This document shows positions 39,624 to 48,465 of a DNA stretch of 64,000 nucleotides, piece by piece (within the stretch, counting starts at the first letter, position 1; each line of letters opens with the position of its first letter). Under the pieces are notes generated by a model. That model worked only from the letters and a program-made list of their open reading frames with translations. It was not told the DNA's origin and ran no database searches. The DNA is from 13-2-20CM-68-14 sp051955535 (GTDB taxonomy: Bacteria > Actinomycetota > Thermoleophilia > Gaiellales > Gaiellaceae): the NCBI GenBank assembly GCA_051955535.1, contig JBQCGP010000047.1, positions 70,897 to 134,896 on the forward strand, in the 5' to 3' direction. Both the position numbers and the translations under genes were made by a program.

Positions 39624-41305
39624 CCGGGCGGCTCGCGAACCGCCGGATCCGCCTCCTCCTCGCCGTCTTCGCGCTCGTCTTCGGCGCGACGCTGCTTCGC
39701 GCAATCTGGCTGCAGGGCGTTCAGGCGCAGACGCTCGGCCAGATGGCGGCGAGTCAGCACCGCCAGACCGTCACGCTCGCCGCGAACCGGGGGACGATCT
39801 ACGACAGCACCGGAGTCCAGCTCGCGATTGGCGAACAGGCGATCACGGTCTACGCCGACCCCCTCCAGATCGAGGACCCGACGAAGGTGGCCCCGGTCGT
39901 CGCGCGGATCCTGCGGCTCGACCCCAAGCAGGTGTACGAGCACCTCGCCGATCGGGCGCACGGCTTCGTCTACATCGAACGCAAGGCCGACCCGGCGCTG
40001 GCGGCGAGGCTCGAGGCGAAGCACATCACGGGGCTCGGGTTCTATCCCGAGGAGCGGCGCTTCTACCCGCAGCACTCGATCGCGGCGCAGGTGCTCGGCT
40101 ACGCCGGCGTCGACAACCACGGGCTCTCGGGCCTCGAGCTCGCGCTCGACAAGCCGCTCGCCGGGCGATCCGGCCACGAGACGCTCGTGCGCGACCCGCT
40201 CGGCCACGTGCTCGACTCGATCGTCTCGAAGCCTGCCGAGAACGGCGGCGACGTCTCGCTGACCATCGACCACAACATTCAAGGCACGGCGGAGGCCGTC
40301 CTGCGCCAGACCGTCCAGAAATGGCACGCCAAGGACGGGACGGCGATCGTCCTCGATCCGCAGACGGGAGCCGTTCTCGCGATGGCCGTCGCGCCGACCT
40401 ACGACGCGAACAGCTTCCCGATGGTCCCGAAGGATCTCCAGCGCAACCGGGCGATCACCGATACCTACGAGCCGGGGTCGACGTTCAAGCTCGTGACCGT
40501 CGGGGGAGCGCTCTCGACCGGGATCGTCACCCCGCGGACGAAGTTCACACTCCCGTACTCGATCCAGGTCGCCGACCGCGTGATCCACGACGCCGAGCCG
40601 CGCGGCACCGAGACGATGTCGGTTGCTGAAATCCTGGCCAGGTCGTCAAACGTCGGCGCGATCACGCTGGCGCGTCTGCTTGGCAAGGAGCGCCTGATGT
40701 CGTGGATCGGCCGGTTCGGGTTCGGACGACCGACCGGGATCGACTTCCCCGGCGAGAGCCAGGGAATCGTGCTGCCTGCCGATCAGTGGTCGGGCTCGAC
40801 GATCGGCAATGTGCCGATCGGCCAGGGCATCGCGGTGACGCCGATCCAGATGGCGTCGGCGTACGCGGCGATCGCCAACGGCGGGCTCTGGTCGAGGCCG
40901 CATCTGGTCGACCGCATCGGCGCCGGGCCAGTGCCGCCCGCCGCGCATAGGCGTGTCGTCAGCCCGTGGATCGCCCGGGAGATGACGTCGATGCTCCAGA
41001 ACGTCGTTCTCGACGGAACCGGAACGCTGGCCCAGATCCCGGGCTACCACGTCGCCGGCAAGACCGGTACCGCGGCCAAGCCCGATCCCCACGGCGGCTA
41101 CTCGACGTCTCGCTACGTTGCGTCGTTCGTCGGCTTCGCGCCGGCGACGCGGCCGCGAGCGGTCGTGCTCGTCGCCGTCGACGAGCCGCACGGCGCGATC
41201 TGGGGCGGAGTCGTCGCCGCGCCCGCGTTCAAGTCGATCATGCAGCAGACGCTGCAGTACCTCTCGGCGCCGCCGGACGCGGCTACGACTTCTTCTTCCC
41301 GTTGA
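39620..41305 (+). CDS. ftsI: Septal transpeptidase FtsI (PBP3, class B)
   Basis: 561 residues; GTG overlaps the ftsL stop (GTGA). One N-terminal membrane anchor (about 10-30), a PBP dimerisation domain (about 50-200) and a transpeptidase domain with SxxK in GSTFKL, SxN in ARSSNVG and KTG in AGKTGTAAK. It cross-links peptidoglycan at the septum. The C-terminus lacks PASTA domains. Its 3' end overlaps the convergent PBP2 gene by 23 bp. Confidence 0.93.
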   Translation: MTGRLANRRIRLLLAVFALVFGATLLRAIWLQGVQAQTLGQMAASQHRQTVTLAANRGTIYDSTGVQLAIGEQAITVYADPLQIEDPTKVAPVVARILRLDPKQVYEHLADRAHGFVYIERKADPALAARLEAKHITGLGFYPEERRFYPQHSIAAQVLGYAGVDNHGLSGLELALDKPLAGRSGHETLVRDPLGHVLDSIVSKPAENGGDVSLTIDHNIQGTAEAVLRQTVQKWHAKDGTAIVLDPQTGAVLAMAVAPTYDANSFPMVPKDLQRNRAITDTYEPGSTFKLVTVGGALSTGIVTPRTKFTLPYSIQVADRVIHDAEPRGTETMSVAEILARSSNVGAITLARLLGKERLMSWIGRFGFGRPTGIDFPGESQGIVLPADQWSGSTIGNVPIGQGIAVTPIQMASAYAAIANGGLWSRPHLVDRIGAGPVPPAAHRRVVSPWIAREMTSMLQNVVLDGTGTLAQIPGYHVAGKTGTAAKPDPHGGYSTSRYVASFVGFAPATRPRAVVLVAVDEPHGAIWGGVVAAPAFKSIMQQTLQYLSAPPDAATTSSSR

Positions 41306-43184
41306 GCCCGAAGTAGGCCGAGTAGATCTCCTTCGCGGCCGGTGCGGCCGCCTCGGCGCCGAAGCCGCCGTGCTCGATCATGACAACGACGACGAGCCTC
41401 GGGTTGTAGGCCGGCGCCCAGGACGCGTACCACGAGTGGTCGCTGCCGGGAGGCGCCTCGGCCGTGCCGGTCTTGCCCGCGACCGGGATCGGGAAGGTGC
41501 CGAACACGGCGGCGGACGTGCCCGTGTGGGCGCCCTCGTACAGGCCGTCCCTGATCTCATTGACGTCATAGAGCCGGACGTGCCGGCGTGGCGGGTAACG
41601 GAGCTCCTTGACGACCTGGCCGGTCGAGTTGAGCACGGCCTTGCCCACGTGCGGCCGGACGACCGTCCCGCCGTTCGCGAGCGTCGAGTAGGCGACGGCG
41701 AGCTGCAGTGGCGTGATCGCGAGCTGACCCTGGCCGACCGCCAGGTTGACCGAGTAGCCCTCGTACCAGATCCGCGCCCACCGCTGCTTGAACGTCCGCC
41801 TCAGCCAGGCCGGCGTGGGGACGAGGCCCGGTGCCTCACCGGGGACGTCGAAGCCGGTCGGCTCACCGACGCCGAGCCGGTTGGCCCAGTTCTGCATGTA
41901 GAGGTGGCCCTTCTCCTGCTGGAAGTAGAACTCCGAGCCGAGCCGATAGAACCAGGTGTCGCACGATATCGAGAGCGCCTCGGGGAGTGTCAGGGTGGCG
42001 TTGACTCCCGCCTCGACGTTGTGGAAGACGTGGTTGCCGACCGTGTAGCTGCTCGTGCACGGCAGCGTCGAGTACGGGCCGAGAAGCCCCGAGGCGAGCG
42101 CCGCCTCGGCGATGATCGGCTTGAAGGTCGAGCCCGTCGGATACATCCCCTGGGTCGCGCGGTTGACGAGAAGGTGGCGCGGGTCGTTGGGGTTGAAGAG
42201 CGCGCGCAGGTACTCCGGGTCGGTTGCGGCCTTCGCCTGGTCGAAGCGCGGGTAGCTGGCAAGCGCGTAGACCGCGCCGGTGTGCGGGTTCATGACGACG
42301 GCCGAGCCTGCGTGGGCGTCGTAGTGGCCGTTTGCGTGCGCCAGGGCGATCCCGTCCTGGATCGCCTTCTCCGCGACGCGCTGCATGCGCAGGTCGATCG
42401 TCAGCTGCAGCCCGCGTGCCGGCCGCGGTACACGGACGACGTGGGCGGGACCGATCGCCCGGCCCTGCGCGTCCACCACGACGCGCGCCTTCTCGAGGCC
42501 GCCGTTCAGCATGCCGTCGTACGTCGCCTCGACCCCGGACTGGCCGACGATCATGCCGGCGCGGGCGCCCCGGTAGGAGTGCTTCGCGAGCTGGGTCGGG
42601 CTCACCTCACCGAGCAGGCCGAGGAACTCGCTCCCAAGCGAGCCGCTCGGATAGCTCCGCTCGGGCTGCGGCACCACGCGGATTCCAGGGAACTGCCGCG
42701 CGTGCTCGTCGAGGAAGTAGCTGAGGTCGCGACTGACCCGCGGCAGGACGATCGCCACCGAATACGGTGACTTGAATTCGCTGTGGCGGATCCTCTGGAT
42801 CATCAGCCGCGGCGAGGCGCCTGCCAGGTAGCCGAGCCGGTTCAGGAGCTGGCGGCCCTGGTGGGTCGGCCACCAGCGGCCGTGCTGGTCGATGATGCCG
42901 AGCACGGCGGTGTCGACCGAGACACCCAGCCCACCGCGCGTGCCGGCGAGCACGCGGCCCTTCGCATCGATGATCTGGCCGCGCGGGGCGGGCAGGTCGA
43001 CCAGCCGGAACGTCTGCTGCTGGGCCGCCGCCGCGAAGTGCGGCCCGCGCACGACCTGAAGCGACCAGAGGCGCAGGGCGAGAACACCGAAGAGCGCAAG
43101 CGTGGCGAAGCCGACGATCCCGACCCGGACGAAGAAGCCGGCGCTGCCGTGGAAATCAGCGGCGGCGATCGAGACCGGCTGCAC
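41283..43184 (-). CDS. mrdA: Elongation-type class B penicillin-binding protein 2
   Basis: 633 residues from GTG; the frame is open further upstream and a CTG 22 codons earlier cannot be excluded. One membrane anchor (about 17-42), a dimerisation domain (GQIIDAKGRVLAG), then SxxK in GSTFKP, SxD/SCD in LSISCDTWF and KTG in AGKTGTAEA. The long insert and YPSGSLGSEFLGLLG are typical of PBP2/MrdA. It normally works with RodA in cell elongation, but here it is inverted inside the division cluster, convergent with ftsI and divergent from murE. Confidence 0.9.
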   Translation of the reverse strand: MQPVSIAAADFHGSAGFFVRVGIVGFATLALFGVLALRLWSLQVVRGPHFAAAAQQQTFRLVDLPAPRGQIIDAKGRVLAGTRGGLGVSVDTAVLGIIDQHGRWWPTHQGRQLLNRLGYLAGASPRLMIQRIRHSEFKSPYSVAIVLPRVSRDLSYFLDEHARQFPGIRVVPQPERSYPSGSLGSEFLGLLGEVSPTQLAKHSYRGARAGMIVGQSGVEATYDGMLNGGLEKARVVVDAQGRAIGPAHVVRVPRPARGLQLTIDLRMQRVAEKAIQDGIALAHANGHYDAHAGSAVVMNPHTGAVYALASYPRFDQAKAATDPEYLRALFNPNDPRHLLVNRATQGMYPTGSTFKPIIAEAALASGLLGPYSTLPCTSSYTVGNHVFHNVEAGVNATLTLPEALSISCDTWFYRLGSEFYFQQEKGHLYMQNWANRLGVGEPTGFDVPGEAPGLVPTPAWLRRTFKQRWARIWYEGYSVNLAVGQGQLAITPLQLAVAYSTLANGGTVVRPHVGKAVLNSTGQVVKELRYPPRRHVRLYDVNEIRDGLYEGAHTGTSAAVFGTFPIPVAGKTGTAEAPPGSDHSWYASWAPAYNPRLVVVVMIEHGGFGAEAAAPAAKEIYSAYFGLNGKKKS

Positions 43185-43607
43185 GCCGAGACGCCGCGGG
43201 ATGCGGACGGTGCGGCGGCCGCGGCCCTGATGAGAGACGAAATCGCTCAGCGGGAACGGCCGAGGTCGGCTGCGGGCACGTCGCGGCCGCGGCGGCGTAC
43301 TGCGGGACGGTCGTTATGTCGGGTCGTGACGAGTGCCATCGTCCTTCCGTGGTAAGCATGCCCGCTTCGCGGCGTCATCGCCACGTCGTCTGTGCGCCGC
43401 AGGCCGGACGCTCGCTAGAGCCCCGCGCCGGATCGTTCCGGCGCCTGCCCAAGAACGGTTCCCCCAGCCTCCTCCCCGCGGCGATCGTAACGCCGGAGGC
43501 GTGCCGGCGCCAGCTGTCCTTCGTCACGAAACGGCTGCAAATATGCGACTTTTCGGATCACAGTAGCGCCGGTGGCGGCTGACCCCGTTGGTAGACTCGC
43601 CGCGCAG
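43185..43607. other. 423-bp divergent intergenic region (mrdA leader and murE promoter)
   Basis: No gene is supported here. The region contains a perfect 8-bp hairpin GCGCCGGA-TCGT-TCCGGCGC (43425-43444). Just after it comes a nested structure, GCCTCC...GGAGGC enclosing GGCG-ATCGTAA-CGCC (43467-43500). Part of it (43442-43484) recurs near 61.47 kb. It is transcribed, if at all, as a long leader of mrdA on the minus strand. No known riboswitch core was recognised; the start resembles, but does not complete, a c-di-AMP aptamer. Confidence 0.4.
43442..43484. repeat. Intergenic repeat copy 1
   Basis: Shares CGCCTG, AGAA, GGTTC and an identical 18-mer GCCTCCTCCCCGCGGCGA, in the same order, with 61457-61494. 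The small spacing differences suggest a diverged family of intergenic elements rather than a chance match. Confidence 0.45.
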
Positions 43608-45053
43608 ATGAACCTGGAGCGCGTCATCGAAGCGCTCGCTCCAACGGACGTCGTCCAGCGCGCTCCGGTCGAGATCTCGGACCTCGCCTACGACACACGC
43701 GCCGTCGAGCCCGGAGCGCTCTTCTTCTGCGTCCCCGGCGAGCGGCACGACGGGCACGCGTTCGCCCGCGACGCCGTTCAGCGCGGCGCCGTCGCGCTTG
43801 TCGTCGAACGGCCGCTCGAGCTCGACGTGGTCCAGCTCGTCGTTCCCGACGCTCGGCTCGCAATGGCGCGAGCGGCGGTCGTCTTCTTCGACAATCCGAC
43901 GCGGGAGCTCGAGGTCGCCGGCGTCACCGGCACGAACGGGAAGACGACGACCACCTTCCTCCTCCACTCGATCCTCGCCACGGCCGGGCGACGTCCCGGC
44001 CTGCTCGGCACGGTCGAGAGCCGCGTCGGCGACGAGCGGCGGCCCGCAATCCGCACGACTCCCGAGGCGATCGACCTCCAGCGCGCCTTCCGGCAGATGG
44101 TCGATGCCGGGAACCGGAGCTGCGCGCTCGAAGCGACTTCGCACGGATCCGAGCTCGGCAGGCTGGCAGGCGTCCACTTCTCCGCCCTGGCGTTCACAAA
44201 CCTCGGCCAGGATCACCTCGACTTCCACGGAACCTCCGAGCGCTACTTCGACGCGAAGCGCAGGCTCTTCGTCGAGGGCGAGCGGCCGGCGGCCGCGGTC
44301 AATGTCGGCGACGAGCACGGGCGCAGGCTCGCGGAGGAGCTGCGGGCACTGGGCCACGAGCGCTTGCTGACGTTCGGCTTCGCCGACGACGCCGACATCC
44401 GCCCCGAGCAGCTGCTCCTCGACGAGAGCGGCGCGCAACTGCGCGCGGGCGGGATCGAGCTCCGGACCCGCCTCCGCGGCCGCTTCAACGTCGAAAACGT
44501 CCTCGCCGCGGTGGCCGTGTCGCGGCTGCTGGCGATCGAGAACGAGGCGATCGCTGCCGGTGTCGCGGCCCTCGCAGGGGTGCCGGGCCGGTTCGAGGCG
44601 GTCGACGCGGGCCAGCCGTTCGCGGTTGTCGTCGACTACTCGCACAAGCCCGAGGCGCTCGAGAACGTCCTACGCACGGCGCGGGAGATCGCAGCCAACC
44701 GCGTCATCTGCGTGTTCGGCTGCGGAGGCGACCGCGACCGCGGGAAGCGACCCGTCATGGGACGGATTGCCGCCGAGCTCGCCGACATCGCGATCGTCAC
44801 CTCCGACAACCCACGCCGCGAGGATCCCGACGCGATCATCGGAGAGATCCTGGCCGGGGCCGGTCCGGGGGTCGAGGTCGAGCCGGACCGCGCCGCGGCA
44901 ATCGAGCGTGCGATCGCGCTCGCGCAGGCCGGCGACGCCGTCGTCATCGCCGGCAAGGGGCACGAGCAGGGCCAGGAGTTCGCCGACCGGACGGTTCCGT
45001 TCGACGACCGCGAGGTCGCGCGACAGGCGCTCCAGGCGGTGGCGCGGGCTTGA
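43608..45053 (+). CDS. murE: UDP-MurNAc-tripeptide synthetase MurE (meso-DAP adding)
   Basis: 481 residues from ATG; an upstream in-frame GTG at 43572 is less likely. ATP loop GTNGKTTTT (Lys112), the carbamylated-lysine region and the amino-acid selectivity motif DNPR at 400-403. DNPR is the known signature for meso-diaminopimelate as third residue, so the organism's wall should be DAP-type. Cytosolic ligase; first gene of the second half of the dcw operon. murF overlaps the stop by 4 bp. Confidence 0.94.
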   Translation: MNLERVIEALAPTDVVQRAPVEISDLAYDTRAVEPGALFFCVPGERHDGHAFARDAVQRGAVALVVERPLELDVVQLVVPDARLAMARAAVVFFDNPTRELEVAGVTGTNGKTTTTFLLHSILATAGRRPGLLGTVESRVGDERRPAIRTTPEAIDLQRAFRQMVDAGNRSCALEATSHGSELGRLAGVHFSALAFTNLGQDHLDFHGTSERYFDAKRRLFVEGERPAAAVNVGDEHGRRLAEELRALGHERLLTFGFADDADIRPEQLLLDESGAQLRAGGIELRTRLRGRFNVENVLAAVAVSRLLAIENEAIAAGVAALAGVPGRFEAVDAGQPFAVVVDYSHKPEALENVLRTAREIAANRVICVFGCGGDRDRGKRPVMGRIAAELADIAIVTSDNPRREDPDAIIGEILAGAGPGVEVEPDRAAAIERAIALAQAGDAVVIAGKGHEQGQEFADRTVPFDDREVARQALQAVARA

Positions 45054-46279
45054 TCCCGCTCACGCTGGGCGAGGTCGCGGAGCTCGCGCCGGGCGAGCTG
45101 CGCGCGGAGCCCTGGGCCGCAACCGTCACGGGCGTCAAGATCGACTCTCGTCGGGTCGACGAAGGCGACCTGTTCGTCGCGATCGGGGCGGGGGCAGACT
45201 TCCGCAAGCACGCTGTCGCGCGCGGCGCCGCGGCGACGCTCGTCCCGGAGGACGCGTTCGACGCGCTTGCTGCTCTGGGGAAGGCGGTGCGCGAGCGTTC
45301 GCAGGCGCGCGTCGTCGCGATCACGGGCTCGATCGGGAAGACGACGACGAAGGACCTGCTCGCGGGCATCTGCGCTTCACAGCGGAGAACGGTCGCCGCC
45401 GAGCGCAGCTATAACAACGAGCTCGGCGTTCCCCTGACCCTCTGCCGCCTCGAGCCCGACACCGAGCTCTGCATCCTCGAGCTCGCGATGCGCGGCTTCG
45501 GCCAGATCGCGGAGCTCGCGGCGCTGAGCCGTCCCGAGGTGGGGGTCGTCACCGCGATCGCGCCGGTGCATCTCGAGAAGGTCGGCTCGCTCGAGGGCGT
45601 TGTCCGCGCGAAGTCTGAGCTGATCGCCGCGCTGCCCGCGGGCGGTGCGGCAGTCGTTCCGGCGGGGTTCGCCGTCGAGCGAGCCGACCTGCGGGTCATC
45701 CGCGTCGGGGAGGATGTGACGCTCGACCGGTTCGAGCCGCCGCGCCTCGTCACCTCGCTCGGAACCTTCGAGGTCGGCTTCACGGCGCGGCACCTCGCGG
45801 TCAACGCGCTCACGGCGCTCGCAACCGCCCACGTGCTCGCGCTCGACCTACCGGGACGGATCGACGCCGCGTTCGCGGAGTGGCGCAACCAGGAGCTGGA
45901 GCTGCCCGGCGGCGGCCTGCTGATCAACGACGCGTGGAACGCTCACCCGATCTCGATGCGTGCGGCGCTCGAACATCTCGCCGATCGCGCGGGCAGCCGG
46001 CGGCGCGTCGCGGTGCTGGGCGAGATGGCAGAGCTCGGGGACTATGCCGACGAGGCGCATCTCGAAGTCGCGCGCGCGGTCGAGGAGGTCGGTGTCGACG
46101 TCCTGATCGCGGTCGGACCGCAAGCGCGCGTCTACGGGGGCCGCGAGGTCGCCGATGCCGCCGAGGCAGTCGAAGTCCTCCGCGGCGAGGTGAAACCCGG
46201 CGACGCGGTGCTCGTCAAGGGCGCGCGTGTGCTCGGGCTGGAGACGGTGGCGGACGCACTGGTGGCGGTTCCCAGCTAG
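45050..46279 (+). CDS. murF: UDP-MurNAc-tripeptide--D-Ala-D-Ala ligase MurF
   Basis: 409 residues from a TTG that overlaps the murE stop (TTGA). N-terminal substrate domain (DSRRVDEGDLFVAIGAGADFRKHA), then ATP loop ITGSIGKTTTKD, LELAMRGFGQIAEL, and a C-terminal domain with LLINDAWNAHPISMRAAL. It adds D-Ala-D-Ala to complete the pentapeptide. It is shorter than E. coli MurF (452). MraY starts at the base after its stop. Confidence 0.93.
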   Translation: MIPLTLGEVAELAPGELRAEPWAATVTGVKIDSRRVDEGDLFVAIGAGADFRKHAVARGAAATLVPEDAFDALAALGKAVRERSQARVVAITGSIGKTTTKDLLAGICASQRRTVAAERSYNNELGVPLTLCRLEPDTELCILELAMRGFGQIAELAALSRPEVGVVTAIAPVHLEKVGSLEGVVRAKSELIAALPAGGAAVVPAGFAVERADLRVIRVGEDVTLDRFEPPRLVTSLGTFEVGFTARHLAVNALTALATAHVLALDLPGRIDAAFAEWRNQELELPGGGLLINDAWNAHPISMRAALEHLADRAGSRRRVAVLGEMAELGDYADEAHLEVARAVEEVGVDVLIAVGPQARVYGGREVADAAEAVEVLRGEVKPGDAVLVKGARVLGLETVADALVAVPS

Positions 46280-47284
46280 ATGGTTCGAGTCCTGATCGCG
46301 GGCCTCGCCGCGATGCTGATCTCGATTCTCGCCGGCCCCCGCTTCATCGCCTTCCTACGTCGGAAGGAGTACGGACAGACGATCCGCGAGGAGGGCCCCG
46401 AGCACCACGTGGCCAAGCAGGGCACGCCGATCATGGGCGGCTTGCTGGTGCTTGGAGCGGCGACGGTGACCTACCTCGCGGTCGCCCGTTACACCGTGCC
46501 GGCCTTGACCGTGCTCTTCGTGACGCTCGGGTGCGGCGCGATCGGTTTCGCCGACGACTTCATCAAGCTCACCCATCGCCGCTCCCTCGGACTCAACGCA
46601 CGCTGGAAGCTGCTACTGCTCGGTGCGATCACCGTCGGCGTCGGGATCGCCGCGCGCCACCAGCACCTGCCCACCAACGTCTATGTCCCGGGTTTGGGGC
46701 ACATCGAGCTCTCCTGGGCCTGGTACGGGCTCCTCTTCCTCGTGATCGCCGGTGCCGCGAACGGCGTGAACCTCACCGACGGCCTCGACGGGCTCGCAGC
46801 CGGGACGGGAATCATCGCGCTCTTCACGTACGCGGCGATGAACGTGATCGCCTGGATCCGCTCCGGCCCGCCTGGCCACCGCTTCGAGACCAAGCTCGAC
46901 CTCGCGATCGTGGGTGCGGCGCTGATCGGAGGGCTGATCGGCTTCCTCTGGTACAACGCTTTCCCGGCCGAGGTCTTCATGGGCGACACCGGCTCGATGG
47001 CGATCGGCGGCGCGCTGGCGGCCTTCGCGATCATGACGAAGACGATCTTCCTGCTGCTGCTGATCGGCGGGATCTTCGCGATCGAGGCGCTGTCCGTGAT
47101 CCTGCAGGTCGTCTCGTTCCGCTACTGGGGCCGGCGAATTTTCCTGATGACGCCGATCCACCACCACTTCGAGATGAAGGCCTGGTCGGAGACGAAGATC
47201 ATGGTCCGTTTCTGGATCATCACGGGCCTGCTCTGCGCGGCGGCGTTCGCGCTGTACTACCGCTACTTCCGCGGGTTCCGCTGA
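46280..47284 (+). CDS. mraY: Phospho-MurNAc-pentapeptide transferase MraY
   Basis: 334 residues, ATG start, ten membrane segments. The catalytic motifs are visible: GFADDFIKL (acidic pair), NGVNLTDGLDGLA, and MGDTGSMAIG; TPIHHHFEMKAWSETKIMVRF near the C-terminus is the HHH loop. It loads the Park nucleotide onto undecaprenyl phosphate, making lipid I at the membrane. It is fully conserved and of normal length (slightly short at the N-terminus). Confidence 0.96.
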   Translation: MVRVLIAGLAAMLISILAGPRFIAFLRRKEYGQTIREEGPEHHVAKQGTPIMGGLLVLGAATVTYLAVARYTVPALTVLFVTLGCGAIGFADDFIKLTHRRSLGLNARWKLLLLGAITVGVGIAARHQHLPTNVYVPGLGHIELSWAWYGLLFLVIAGAANGVNLTDGLDGLAAGTGIIALFTYAAMNVIAWIRSGPPGHRFETKLDLAIVGAALIGGLIGFLWYNAFPAEVFMGDTGSMAIGGALAAFAIMTKTIFLLLLIGGIFAIEALSVILQVVSFRYWGRRIFLMTPIHHHFEMKAWSETKIMVRFWIITGLLCAAAFALYYRYFRGFR

Positions 47285-48465
47285 GCGAGCTTCCGGACCG
47301 CGTGCTCGTGCTCGGCCTCGCTCGCTCCGGGCGGGCGGCTGCTCGGGCGCTCGAGAGGCGCGGGGTGGAGGTCGTGCGTGCTGAACGCGACCTCGGCAAC
47401 GACGAAGACCTCGCGCTGCTCGAGGACGTTGGGCTGCTCGTCAAGAGCCCAGGCGTGCCGGGCGAGGCGCCGCTCGTCGTCGAAGCGCGGCGCCGCGGCG
47501 TGACCGTCTGGAGCGAGGTCGAACTGGGGTCGCGGCTGCTCTCGAACCCGATCCTCGGCGTCACCGGCACGAACGGCAAGACGACGACCGCCGAGTGGCT
47601 CGGCTTCATTCTCGGCGCCCCGGTCGCCGGCAACGTCGGTCGAGCGCTGTCCGAGCTCGACGGCGAGGTCGAGCCCGACCAGCTCGTCGTCTGCGAGCTG
47701 TCGTCCTTCCAGCTCGAGGACATCGTCGAGTTTCGGCCGCGGATCGCCGTGCTGCTCAACCTGGAGCCCGACCATCTCGACCGCCACGGCTCGTTCGAGG
47801 CCTACCGCGACGCGAAGCTGCGCATCTTCGAGAACCAGACGGGCGACGACACGGCGATCGTTCCGCGCGAGCTCCAGCACGAGCTGGGGGCGGGCCGGAT
47901 CGACTTTGCGGCAGACGATCCGCTCCCGATCGAGCCGTCGCTGCGGGGGGCGCACAACCGCGAGAATGCGGCCGCGGCCACCGCCGCGGCGCGCGCCGCC
48001 GGTTCGAGCGAAGAGCAGATCGCCCGGGGTCTGCGCGAGTTCAAGGGCGTACCCCACCGGCTCGAGCTGGTCTCTGAGCGCGGTGGCGTCACCTACGTCA
48101 ACGACTCGAAGGCGACCAACGTTGCCGCGGCGCTGCGCGCGCTCGCCGCTTACGAGGACTCATCGGTCCGGTTGATCCTCGGGGGTTCGCGCAAAGGTGA
48201 GGACTTCGCGCCGCTCGCGGCCGCACTCGGGCCGAACATCAGCGCCGTCTACGTGATCGGCGAGATGGCGGACGAGCTCTCGCGCGCGATCCCGGACACG
48301 ATCCGCGCGGGGGACCTCGCGACGGCCGTCGAGCGAGCGGCGAGCGCGGCGCAGCCGGGTGAGGTCGTATTGCTCTCGCCGGCGGCGGCGAGCTACGACC
48401 AGTTCCGCGACTTCGAGGAGCGGGGCGAGGAGTTCAAGCGGCTGGTGGCGAACCTGCCCATGTGA
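47281..48465 (+). CDS. murD: UDP-MurNAc-L-alanine--D-glutamate ligase MurD
   Basis: About 394 residues. The frame begins LSELPDRVLVLGLARSG; CTG at 47281 overlapping the mraY TGA is chosen because SELPDRV is typical of the N-terminus, while GTG at 47302 is the first conventional start. N-terminal Rossmann-like domain, ATP loop VTGTNGKTTT, LSSFQLE, NLEPDHLDRHG, and YVNDSKATNVAAALRAL. Adds D-Glu. It is shorter than E. coli MurD (438). ftsW overlaps by 4 bp. Confidence 0.92.
   Translation: MSELPDRVLVLGLARSGRAAARALERRGVEVVRAERDLGNDEDLALLEDVGLLVKSPGVPGEAPLVVEARRRGVTVWSEVELGSRLLSNPILGVTGTNGKTTTAEWLGFILGAPVAGNVGRALSELDGEVEPDQLVVCELSSFQLEDIVEFRPRIAVLLNLEPDHLDRHGSFEAYRDAKLRIFENQTGDDTAIVPRELQHELGAGRIDFAADDPLPIEPSLRGAHNRENAAAATAAARAAGSSEEQIARGLREFKGVPHRLELVSERGGVTYVNDSKATNVAAALRALAAYEDSSVRLILGGSRKGEDFAPLAAALGPNISAVYVIGEMADELSRAIPDTIRAGDLATAVERAASAAQPGEVVLLSPAAASYDQFRDFEERGEEFKRLVANLPM

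Noticed and set aside
43440..43500. Minus-strand ATCGC...GGGGGAACC resembling a c-di-AMP (ydaO) riboswitch before mrdA
   Set aside because: The later conserved blocks (GGGUGAAUCC and CCGAAUCCG...CAGCUAACC) are missing, so the match is incomplete.
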